A DNA stretch of 12,886 nt, taken from assembly GCA_018715545.1 (NCBI GenBank), contig DVLK01000049.1, positions 1-12,886 on the forward strand, read 5' to 3'. The notes beneath the pieces were generated by a model. It had not been told where the DNA came from. It was given only the letters and a program-made list of their open reading frames with translations, and searched no databases. Source of the DNA: Candidatus Caccovivens faecavium. GTDB lineage: Bacteria; Bacillota; Clostridia; Christensenellales; UBA1242. Positions 1 to 6,374 of this stretch are shown here, piece by piece; position 1 is the first letter of the stretch, and every line of letters starts with the position of its first letter. The position numbers and the translations under genes were made by a program.

Positions 1-19
1 AAAATTTTAATAAATTCTA

Positions 20-130
20 ACGAATTTCGCGTGCTTTGCCCGCCCATCATAGTTTGTATGAACATCAGTTTCGCTCAAATGTGGCTTCGCCACGCTTGGC
101 TCAACTTCCGATAATATAGAAAACAAACTT
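20..130. repeat. G+C-rich intergenic patch with flanking inverted repeat
   Basis: An A+T-rich spacer contains an abrupt G+C-rich block at about 27-110. It is bounded by the inverted heptamers AGTTTGT (51-57) and ACAAACT (123-129) and holds a small perfect hairpin, GTGGC-TTC-GCCAC (81-93). An 18-codon ATG frame (58-117) runs through it without a ribosome site, so I do not call it a gene. The composition contrast and the motif TTTGCCCGCCC (35-45), which recurs at 10253-10263, suggest a dispersed intergenic element, but one window cannot prove repetition. Confidence 0.35.
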
Positions 131-219
131 TTTATCATCAAAATATATTACTAAACTTGTTTTCTTTGTTTAAAGTATAACGATTATAAACTTATTTGTC
201 AACAAAAAGATGTAATTTA

Positions 220-951
220 TTAATAATTTTCAAGCACGCTATTCATTTTAATCACATCGCTTCCTGTTATTATTCCAAGAGGTTTTTCCTTTGCCCCACC
301 GTTTTTTGTGACAAGAATAGCAAGTAATTTCGAGTTGTTATGGAAACATTCAAGTGCTTCTTCCACTGTTAAGTCACGATTGGCAAAGATATAGTAATTG
401 CTATTTTCAATCTTAGAGAGCATGTCTTCAATTTTAACATTATCTAAAAAGACATCTGCTTTCCCACCTGTGATTAAAAATTTACCAAGTGCGTCTAAAA
501 TTTTTTGTCCATTCGCCACCCCAATTATCTCTCCTGAATTATTAAAAACAGGAATGTTAGAATAATTAGAAGACGCAATTAAGACGATAGCTTCGCGCAT
601 AGATTTGTCACTCGAAATGGTGAGAACATCACGCCTGCACACTGTTTCAAGCGCCTTTGGCGGAGCTGTCAAAAGTCTTTCAATCTTTTCAATCTGCTCA
701 ACCACCTCATAGTGCGGTTCTGCCATTATGTAATCTTCATTGCCGTGAACGATAGCATTTCTAAGCCTTCCGAAATCAATCAAATCGTCCTCGTATTTTC
801 TGACTATATAGTTTAGTGCCACACTACGCCTAATAAGTTCTGAAAAGCCCATGCTTCTATTTAAATTATATCTCGTTCTAATTGCATAATCTATGTTGTT
901 ATAAGATTGCAAAAATCGCTGTGCATTTGATAAATCTTTTTTTTCTTTCAT
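220..951 (-). CDS. HEPN-like N-terminal domain fused to a tandem CBS pair
   Basis: This is a 243-residue soluble protein with no signal peptide or membrane segment. Residues about 1-95 are helical and contain LRNAIVHG, giving R64-N-A-I-V-H69. That is the R-x4-H arrangement of the HEPN superfamily, in which many members are RNases. Residues about 105-155 and 172-238 form two CBS modules (for example SNIPVFNNSGEIIGV and KPLGIITGSDVI), which in other proteins bind adenine nucleotides as a regulatory pair. The start is supported by AAAGGTG a few bases before the ATG. The gene stands alone and is divergent from yunB. The CBS call is firm. The HEPN call rests on one motif and helical context, and a purely structural or signalling role is equally possible. 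RNA cleavage controlled by nucleotide binding is inference. Confidence 0.8.
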   Translation of the reverse strand: MKEKKDLSNAQRFLQSYNNIDYAIRTRYNLNRSMGFSELIRRSVALNYIVRKYEDDLIDFGRLRNAIVHGNEDYIMAEPHYEVVEQIEKIERLLTAPPKALETVCRRDVLTISSDKSMREAIVLIASSNYSNIPVFNNSGEIIGVANGQKILDALGKFLITGGKADVFLDNVKIEDMLSKIENSNYYIFANRDLTVEEALECFHNNSKLLAILVTKNGGAKEKPLGIITGSDVIKMNSVLENY

Positions 952-1010
952 ATTTCACCTTTTTTAATAGTTGCGAAAATTAATTAACGCAGAGAATGCT
1001 TAACAAAGAT

Positions 1011-1040
1011 ATTATACCTTTTTTTATTAAAAAAGAAAAA
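1011..1040 (-). promoter_or_regulatory. Candidate promoter of the HEPN-CBS gene
   Basis: On the minus strand a perfect TATAAT occupies 1016-1011, about 60 nt upstream of the start codon. Eighteen bases further up is only a T-rich, weak -35 (TTTTTC, 1040-1035). The assignment rests almost entirely on the -10 box. Confidence 0.35.
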
Positions 1041-1139
1041 CAATTTGAAGATAAATAATAAAAATTTAAAAAATTGACAAATTTTAACATATTTTTCATT
1101 TTTGACAAGATTGATAAAAGTAAAGCATATATATAAAGC

Positions 1140-1811
1140 GTGAGAAAACTTTGCTATTTACAGCGTAAATCAAGAAAAAGACGGATGATAATAGCAATTT
1201 TGCTTTTGTGTCTAATTATCACCTCAATATTATTGTACATTTTTTGTATTATAAACTCTGTTGTCAAAGAGGCAACTTGGGCATCTATTTATTCGCTTTC
1301 AACTTCCGCTGTGAGTGATGCTATTTATGATGTTATTGCGGAGCAAAATGTGAAATATGAAGATTTAGTTGAAATTTCCTATGATAATAACGGAGATATT
1401 TCGCTCATATCAATAGACACAGTGCTTGTGAACAATCTTGCGCGCCGTTTCTATCAAGTAGCTCAGGTATATCTCGACCGCATGGGCGATAACGGATTGG
1501 ATATTGCGATTGGCACCTTCACAGGCTTGCCCTTCCTCGTAGGAATTGGACCTACTGTAAACATAAAATTTGTGCAGATTGGTGCAATGACATCGTGTTT
1601 TAGAAGCAAATTTACTAGTGCTGGCGTCAATCAAACAAACCATTCTCTATATATAGAACTACATGCCAGTGTCAGTTTAGTACTTCCAACGTATTCCTCA
1701 ACAGTTGATAGCATCACCGAATTTTTAGTGACAGAAAGTGTTATAGTTGGAGATGTTCCAGATGTATACCTAGGTTCTAATAATACTATTACCCTTGCGC
1801 CAAGCAGTTAA
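1140..1811 (+). CDS. yunB: Sporulation protein YunB
   Basis: A 223-residue protein with a very basic N-terminus (KSRKRR), one membrane segment at about 16-40 and an extracytoplasmic C-terminal domain. Family hallmarks are visible in order: YEDLVEISYDNNGDI (73-87), the GTFTG...GIGP segment (125-138), and the signature AGVNQTNHSLY (161-171), followed by ESVIVGDVPDVY near the end. YunB is a sporulation protein made in the mother cell in Bacillus under sigma-E. Its exact biochemical role is not established. The GTG at 1140 is the first possible start, with an in-frame stop six bases upstream, and it lacks a clear Shine-Dalgarno sequence. ATG at 1185 is the alternative but would lose the basic stretch that the family normally carries. 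It is not part of the spoVA cluster and has no co-directional neighbour. Confidence 0.88.
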   Translation: MRKLCYLQRKSRKRRMIIAILLLCLIITSILLYIFCIINSVVKEATWASIYSLSTSAVSDAIYDVIAEQNVKYEDLVEISYDNNGDISLISIDTVLVNNLARRFYQVAQVYLDRMGDNGLDIAIGTFTGLPFLVGIGPTVNIKFVQIGAMTSCFRSKFTSAGVNQTNHSLYIELHASVSLVLPTYSSTVDSITEFLVTESVIVGDVPDVYLGSNNTITLAPSS

Positions 1812-2109
1812 AAGTTGAAGTCCGAAAAAAATAAAGCGAAGAGTTAAAATATAGAAAAATTTGATACTATGAGAATTTATTATAAAGATTGTTATAATGA
1901 AAATATATTAATTTGTTTATGCTGTGATATATAAAAAATTGGCAATAGTTAAATTAAAAAGATTAAATGCATTAACTTTACAATATATGGTGTATTATGC
2001 AACTCATACTACTCTGTATATGATGTTTTGCTTGTTCCTCTTCCCTAAAAATGTAAATGTTTTCGGGATGCATCGAAATTTTAAAAATGAGCAAAAGCGC
2101 AGTTTTCGC
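1812..2109. other. A+T-rich gap between convergent yunB and spoVAE, no gene seen
   Basis: About 300 bases between two convergent genes. A 67-codon frame from a GTG at 1924 has no ribosome site, has non-protein-like composition and overlaps the end of spoVAE. A TATAAT at 1893-1898 has no -35 partner. I find no convincing terminator for either gene. Confidence 0.6.
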
Positions 2110-2478
2110 CTACTTTTTTGTATGTGAATGGAAAATAAGCGCAAAGATAAAAGCAAAGATGATTGCAGCCGCAATCCCTCCTGCTGTTGCAGTAAGCCCT
2201 CCCGTAAAAATTCCAAGTAGCCCTTGTGATTTTACTGCACCGATTGCCCCTTTTGCGAGTGACGCACCAAAGCCAATAATTGGAACATTGATGCCCGCGC
2301 CTGCGAAGTCGGAAATATAATCAAATACGCCGACTGCTTCTAAAAAGACTCCAACCAGCACAAATGTAACGAGTATGCGTGCAGAGGTGATGTTGGTTGT
2401 TATAATTAGTATTTCACCAATCATACACACCAGCCCACCTATGATAAATACCCAAAGATAATCAATAAACATCTCCAT
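2110..2478 (-). CDS. spoVAE: Stage V sporulation protein AE, dipicolinate channel subunit
   Basis: A 122-residue, almost entirely hydrophobic protein with about four membrane segments. The central stretch GVFDYISDFAGAGINVPIIGFGASL (residues about 49-73) is the shared SpoVAC/SpoVAE signature (YD-x-I-x-x-FAGAG-x-x-VPI-x-GF), and the length matches the 116-125 residues usual for SpoVAEb. It is one of the inner-membrane SpoVA proteins that move Ca-dipicolinic acid into the forespore and release it at germination. The ATG is preceded by GGGAG at good spacing. It is the last gene of the AC-AD-AE set, 128 nt after spoVAD. The spoVAA, AB, AEa and AF genes of Bacillus are absent, as is usual in Clostridia. 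Confidence 0.92.
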   Translation of the reverse strand: MEMFIDYLWVFIIGGLVCMIGEILIITTNITSARILVTFVLVGVFLEAVGVFDYISDFAGAGINVPIIGFGASLAKGAIGAVKSQGLLGIFTGGLTATAGGIAAAIIFAFIFALIFHSHTKK

Positions 2479-2606
2479 AAATAACTCCCACAGATTAATA
2501 ACTTAGAATTTCTTTTGTTGCCAAAAATTTTTATTGCAATGTTTAATAGTTATATAACTTGTTTACCAAAACTAACTATTTTAAAAAGCCCTATTGGCAT
2601 ATATAA

Positions 2607-3608
2607 TCATTCCTCATATGCTTCAATTACAATCGCGTGGCAAACACCTGGAATGCTCTCGCCCTGTTGTGTAGCAGTGGTGCTAAGCAGTGCGCCTGTT
2701 GGCATAAAGAGAACTCTCTTATACTGTCCGTCTTGTAGTTTTTTCATGATGTACGAATTAAACACAGTTGCCGAGCATCCACACCCTGACGCACCGCATA
2801 ATGTGTTTTGGTCGCGCCTAAAATACATCTGCCCACAATCACTATAATTTAATCCTAGTTTTATACCATTATCTTCTAATAAGTCGATGAGTATTTCACT
2901 ACCAAGTTTACCTAAGTCACCCGTTGCAATAAGGTCATAATCGTCTGGCGTTGTTTTTGTATTTTCAAAGTGCGAAAGCATAGTCTGTGCGCAAGAAGGA
3001 GCCATGGCTGCACCCATGTTGTTCACATCCGTAATTCCCCAATCAATAACTTTACCGAATGTCACCATAGTAACGCGTGGTCCTTTCCCTTTTTGAGAAA
3101 TCACACAACTACCTGCTCCCGTCACCGTCCATTGCGATGCAGGAGGACGCTGATTGCCTAGTTCTAACGGAAAGCGATATTGCCTTTCTGCGGTTGAAAA
3201 GTGCGAAGCAGTGCAACAAACTACATTTTCAAAATACCCACCATCAACAAGAGTGGATGCAACTGCAATACTTTCAGCCATTGTAGAACATGCCCCATAC
3301 ACGCCTAAATAAGGAAAATCAAAAGCTCGCGCCGCATATGATGAAGAAATAATCTGATTTAATAGATCACCAGCAACCAGTAAATTTATATCTTTCATTC
3401 CAAGTTTTGATTTCTGAATTGCCCCAGTAATTGCCGTTTCAATCATTTTGCGCTCTGCCTTTTCAAAAGTTTTTTCGCCAAAGAGGTCATTTTTCATAAT
3501 GTAATCAAAATAGTCTTTAAAATTCCCTTGCCCTTCTTTCGGCCCAACAATTGAATATGAGCCTATTATCTTTGGCTGATGCCTAAATTTTACTGTATCA
3601 TATTTCAT
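2607..3608 (-). CDS. spoVAD: Stage V sporulation protein AD, dipicolinate-binding thiolase-like protein
   Basis: A 333-residue protein close to the usual 335-340 of SpoVAD. The fold is thiolase/ketosynthase-like. The nucleophile-type motif VYGACSTMAES places Cys at 107, and the segments ASHFSTAERQYRFPLELGNQRPP (134-156), TGAGSCVI (163-170) and DYDLIATGDLGKLG (223-236) are characteristic of the family. SpoVAD is a peripheral inner-membrane protein that binds dipicolinic acid and serves its uptake into the developing spore. It is not known to act as a condensing enzyme. GGGGTGAG lies just before the ATG. It sits between spoVAC (99 nt gap) and spoVAE (128 nt gap) on one strand. These gaps are wide for an operon but carry no obvious terminator. 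In the germinating spore it would work with the AC and AE channel subunits. Confidence 0.96.
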   Translation of the reverse strand: MKYDTVKFRHQPKIIGSYSIVGPKEGQGNFKDYFDYIMKNDLFGEKTFEKAERKMIETAITGAIQKSKLGMKDINLLVAGDLLNQIISSSYAARAFDFPYLGVYGACSTMAESIAVASTLVDGGYFENVVCCTASHFSTAERQYRFPLELGNQRPPASQWTVTGAGSCVISQKGKGPRVTMVTFGKVIDWGITDVNNMGAAMAPSCAQTMLSHFENTKTTPDDYDLIATGDLGKLGSEILIDLLEDNGIKLGLNYSDCGQMYFRRDQNTLCGASGCGCSATVFNSYIMKKLQDGQYKRVLFMPTGALLSTTATQQGESIPGVCHAIVIEAYEE

Positions 3609-3707
3609 CTACTCACCCCATTTTTGATAAATTTTACTAATTGTAAATTTTATAAATCCTGCTTTAAAAATGACTGTGTAAAAATGCATTTTAGTTTGAG
3701 ATTTTAT

Positions 3708-4166
3708 CTATGCAAACAGATATATAATGTAATATATAAGCCCTACAAGCGCGCTAGATAACACGCCAAAGACTATGACAGGTCCTGCAATCGTAAACAT
3801 CTTAACACATATGCCATAGACAATGCCCTCGCTTTTAAATTCCACAGAAGGACTTGTAATCGAGTTCGAAAACCCCGTAATTGGTACAATTGTCCCGCCA
3901 CCCGCAAACCTACCGATTTTGTCGTAGACGCCAATGCCTGTGAGTAATGCCGCGATAAAAATTAAAATTATAAGCGTATAAGCCCAAGCAGAGCCCTCTG
4001 ATATGTTTGGAAAAAGATATAAAATTAAATCGTTTATACCCTGCCCAAGTAGGCATATAAGTCCACCAACCCAAAAGGAATTAAAAAGAGTTGGCCATGG
4101 CCTTGTCTTAGGTATTTTTGCATTTACATACTTGTTATAAGCCTTATTTCGTTCTTTTATATCCAT
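3708..4166 (-). CDS. spoVAC: Stage V sporulation protein AC, dipicolinate channel subunit
   Basis: A 152-residue membrane protein with four or five hydrophobic helices. Signatures are FWVGGLICLLGQ near residues 31-42, GVYDKIGRFAGGGTIVPITGFSNSI around 78-102, and FKSEGIVYG after it. Bacillus SpoVAC has about 150 residues. SpoVAC has been shown to behave as a mechanosensitive channel and takes part in dipicolinate movement across the spore inner membrane. I chose ATG at 4166 because GAGG sits five bases upstream. A longer reading from a TTG at 4193 adds nine residues and has no ribosome site. It is the first gene of the AC-AD-AE series and is divergent from the lipoprotein gene across a roughly 100 nt spacer. 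A sigma-G promoter is expected in that spacer, but I cannot point to a convincing one. Confidence 0.95.
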   Translation of the reverse strand: MDIKERNKAYNKYVNAKIPKTRPWPTLFNSFWVGGLICLLGQGINDLILYLFPNISEGSAWAYTLIILIFIAALLTGIGVYDKIGRFAGGGTIVPITGFSNSITSPSVEFKSEGIVYGICVKMFTIAGPVIVFGVLSSALVGLIYYIIYLFA

Positions 4167-4217
4167 AATAACCTCATAATAAATTTTGTCCAACTGTAAC
4201 TATCTTAAACAAAAAAG

Positions 4218-4223
4218 TATAAT
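4218..4223 (+). promoter_or_regulatory. Candidate -10 box for the lipoprotein gene
   Basis: A perfect TATAAT lies 43 nt upstream of the lipoprotein ATG. The -35 region at the right distance is poor (TGTAAC). The reverse strand offers an overlapping TATACT (4221-4216) facing spoVAC, so the two divergent genes may share overlapping promoter elements. Confidence 0.35.
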
Positions 4224-4265
4224 CTCTTGTTTTTTACACAAACTAAGGCTAAATTTGGAGGGAAT

Positions 4266-5708
4266 ATGAAAAATAAGATGATTTTAGGCACACTTTCGCT
4301 ACTTCTTTGCGTTACTATGGCAGGCTGTTCTAGTTCTACAAGCACTATGACAAAGACTAATATTTCTAGCCAGCTTGATAAAACAAACAACTCCATCGCC
4401 ACAGTAAAAAGTGTAAGCGCAAGCGATGTTGAAATAGACAATGAAAAGCTAGATAGTATAGATAGTGAACAAAAATGTGAGCAATTCAAAAACAATATGG
4501 CACGCGCACAGGCCACTATAAACGCTGAAAATTATTATAAAGATGAAATCCTTTATAAAACGGCGTTAATAAAAAAATATCTTCAAAAAGAAGATTTAAA
4601 GCTAAAAAAAGGAGAACTAAACGCTCTCAAAGATTTAAATGCAAATCTATCTAATTATAACGACAATGTCGCAAGGTCAAGCAACGAATTTAATGCAACC
4701 TATCGCAACTATAACACAATGAAAAGGAGTGCTTCGCGCAATATAGATAGAGTTAATGCTAAATTAAATAAGATAACTTGCAATTCCAATACGCGTTGCT
4801 CCTATTATATCAACATTTTAAATACACTTCAAAGTATGGAAGATATCTTAGGCATAGAGGACTATGACTATTACAATAACCTTAAAGAAAACTTCACAGA
4901 TAACGAACTTGAAAATGATATAGATTATAGCACAGAAAACAATGAGGATGAGAAAACCGAGGAAGTACCAAACATTACAAATGATAATAATGATAACAAT
5001 AGCGAGCAAAATGACACAAAGACAAATAAGTGGAAATTAAAAAAGAATATAGATACTTATAGAAATGAGGAAAATGACGAACTTTCAATTTCCCCTGACA
5101 ACATAATAACAAGAAGAAACACTGACACATATGGTCCGTTCAGAAGGAATATCGACACTTACTGCCCTTATGGCTATGGAACATACGGCATGAACGGAAT
5201 GTATGGCATGAATGGCTACGGAATGAATGGTATGCTTAATAGAGGTATTTATAACAATCCGTACTACAACATCTATAATTCTAACAACTATAACCGACTA
5301 GCAGAACCTGTAAACACAGAAATGGATGAGGACGAAGAAAAAATACTAAATGAAGATAGAATGAAAGAAGGAATAGAAAATTCCCTCAAAGACGATAAAA
5401 CCTTGAAACCAAAAGACAAAATGAAAACAGATGAAAACATAACTAATGAGTTAAACGCAGAATTTGACGACAATCAACCAATTGAAAATAAAAACATAAA
5501 TGAAATTAAAGACGATAAAACAGAAGTAAGTAATGTTGTAGATGATATAAAAGAAAATATGGACAACACAAAAGAGATAGCCCAAAACCTTGTTGAAGAT
5601 ACAAAATCTAACTTGAACACAAACGACAGCGAAACAAAAATAAAAAGTGTTTCAGTTTTGAAAGTAGAAGAAATTGACGACAATGATGAGCGCGTAAAAG
5701 CTCAATAG
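4266..5708 (+). CDS. Unrecognised low-complexity lipoprotein with NxDTY and GMNG repeats
   Basis: I do not recognise the family. The 480-residue product begins with a lipoprotein signal peptide (MKNK, hydrophobic core, then VTMAGC with lipidated Cys at 21). GGAGG just before ATG 4266 fixes the start; a further 13 codons upstream are not supported. A Ser/Thr-rich tether is followed by a Lys/Asn-rich helical region (about 50-190) with probable coiled coil, and then an acidic linker. Around 260-299 the motif N-[IT]-D-T-Y occurs three times (N261, N285, N295). It leads into a Tyr/Gly/Met/Asn tract with GMNG repeated (about 302-323). The last 120 residues are highly charged and carry IKDDKT/LKDDKT twice. 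The protein would sit on the outer face of the membrane. Its place beside spoVA and its Gly-Tyr-Met tract make a spore-envelope role conceivable, but that is inference from position and composition. Confidence 0.85.
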   Translation: MKNKMILGTLSLLLCVTMAGCSSSTSTMTKTNISSQLDKTNNSIATVKSVSASDVEIDNEKLDSIDSEQKCEQFKNNMARAQATINAENYYKDEILYKTALIKKYLQKEDLKLKKGELNALKDLNANLSNYNDNVARSSNEFNATYRNYNTMKRSASRNIDRVNAKLNKITCNSNTRCSYYINILNTLQSMEDILGIEDYDYYNNLKENFTDNELENDIDYSTENNEDEKTEEVPNITNDNNDNNSEQNDTKTNKWKLKKNIDTYRNEENDELSISPDNIITRRNTDTYGPFRRNIDTYCPYGYGTYGMNGMYGMNGYGMNGMLNRGIYNNPYYNIYNSNNYNRLAEPVNTEMDEDEEKILNEDRMKEGIENSLKDDKTLKPKDKMKTDENITNELNAEFDDNQPIENKNINEIKDDKTEVSNVVDDIKENMDNTKEIAQNLVEDTKSNLNTNDSETKIKSVSVLKVEEIDDNDERVKAQ

Positions 5709-5710
5709 AT

Positions 5711-5745
5711 AAAAAACTCTATCAAATAAGATAGAGCTTTTATTT
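5711..5745. terminator. Bidirectional terminator between the lipoprotein gene and lemA
   Basis: A perfect 7-bp stem CTCTATC (5717-5723) / GATAGAG (5730-5736) with loop AAATAA is followed on plus by CTTTTATTT. On minus it is followed by six T (5716-5711). It lies between convergent genes, only a few bases past the lipoprotein stop and just past the lemA stop, and so can serve both. Confidence 0.85.
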
Positions 5746-5746
5746 A

Positions 5747-6322
5747 CTAAAATTGAACTTTTGGAGCAACTCTTTCAGTTTCTGCAATTTCAAAAAGTTC
5801 TCTCTTTTCAAACTTGAACCATTTTGCAATCATGTTAGTTGGAAAAGATTCTCTCTTAATATTATAAGTTTTAACGCAACCATTATAATATTTTCTTGAA
5901 ACTGAAATTTCTTCTTCCAAAGTTTTAAGAGTTTGCTGTAAGTCCAAAAAGTTTTGATTAGCTTGAAGTTGTGGATAGTTCTCAGTAACAGCAAACAGTG
6001 ACTTTAAAGTGTCAGTGAGCATATTTTCATATTTAGCTCTTTCTTGCGGTGAGCCTGCATTCATACAAGAATAGCGAGCCTGCATAACACCTTCTAGTGT
6101 TGCCTCCTCGTGCTTTGCATAACCCTTAACCGTTTCAACAAGATTTGGAATTAGGTCATATCTCTTTTTCATGTAAACATCCATTGTTGAATATGACTCA
6201 TCCACATTGTTTCTAAGGCGAATAAATGCGTTATATTGCGTCCAAATCCAAATTGCAAGGATTATTCCGACAAGAACTATAATGCCAAGAACAACAAGCA
6301 AAACAATAAGACCTGTGCTCAT
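5747..6322 (-). CDS. lemA: LemA family membrane protein
   Basis: A 191-residue protein with a single N-terminal membrane helix (about 4-27) and a short outside tail, followed by the LemA helical domain. Hallmarks are NNVDESYSTMDVYMKKRYDLIPNLVETVKGYAKHE (38-72), TLEGVMQAR (75-83), ENYPQLQANQNFLDLQ (114-129) and FPTNMIAKWFKFEKRELFE (160-178). The family is widespread in bacteria but its biochemical function remains unclear. Members often neighbour membrane proteases or repeat-domain membrane proteins. The ATG has an excellent GGAGGG four bases upstream. It lies 52 nt downstream of the large surface protease on the same strand, with no terminator between, so read-through is possible. It also has its own extended -10 promoter candidate. 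Confidence 0.95.
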   Translation of the reverse strand: MSTGLIVLLVVLGIIVLVGIILAIWIWTQYNAFIRLRNNVDESYSTMDVYMKKRYDLIPNLVETVKGYAKHEEATLEGVMQARYSCMNAGSPQERAKYENMLTDTLKSLFAVTENYPQLQANQNFLDLQQTLKTLEEEISVSRKYYNGCVKTYNIKRESFPTNMIAKWFKFEKRELFEIAETERVAPKVQF

Positions 6323-6339
6323 TTTTCCCTCCTAGACTT

Positions 6340-6348
6340 ATTATATCA
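6340..6348 (-). promoter_or_regulatory. Extended -10 promoter candidate for lemA
   Basis: The minus strand reads TGATATAAT at 6348-6340, a TGn extension plus perfect TATAAT. There is only a weak -35 (TTTATT) 17 bp upstream. The predicted start near 6333 gives a leader of about 11 nt, barely containing the GGAGGG ribosome site. Confidence 0.45.
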
Positions 6349-6374
6349 TACTTATGTGTAAAAATAAAACTATT

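Noticed and set aside
58..117. 18-codon frame MNISFAQMW... in the 5' patch
   Set aside because: No ribosome site and it coincides with the G+C-rich repeat-like block, so the open frame is probably incidental.
1074..1137. TTGACA boxes (1074-1079, 1102-1107) upstream of yunB as a promoter
   Set aside because: No acceptable -10 at 16-18 bp from either box; a sigma-E promoter is expected for yunB and I could not fit its consensus.
2055..2109. Possible spoVAE terminator (GCGAAAA ... TTTTGC on minus)
   Set aside because: The stem needs a bulge, and the following T tract is interrupted by A; not convincing.
1924..2127. 67-codon plus-strand frame from GTG downstream of yunB
   Set aside because: No Shine-Dalgarno sequence, composition unlike the real genes, and it runs into the 3' end of spoVAE on the other strand.
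3672..3690. Palindrome AAAATGCATTTT in the spoVAC-spoVAD gap as an operator
   Set aside because: A single A+T-rich palindrome inside a putative operon with no second copy or known match; chance is sufficient.
4205..4516. 103-codon minus-strand frame over the lipoprotein start
   Set aside because: Antisense shadow of the lipoprotein signal-peptide region; no homology-like features or ribosome site.
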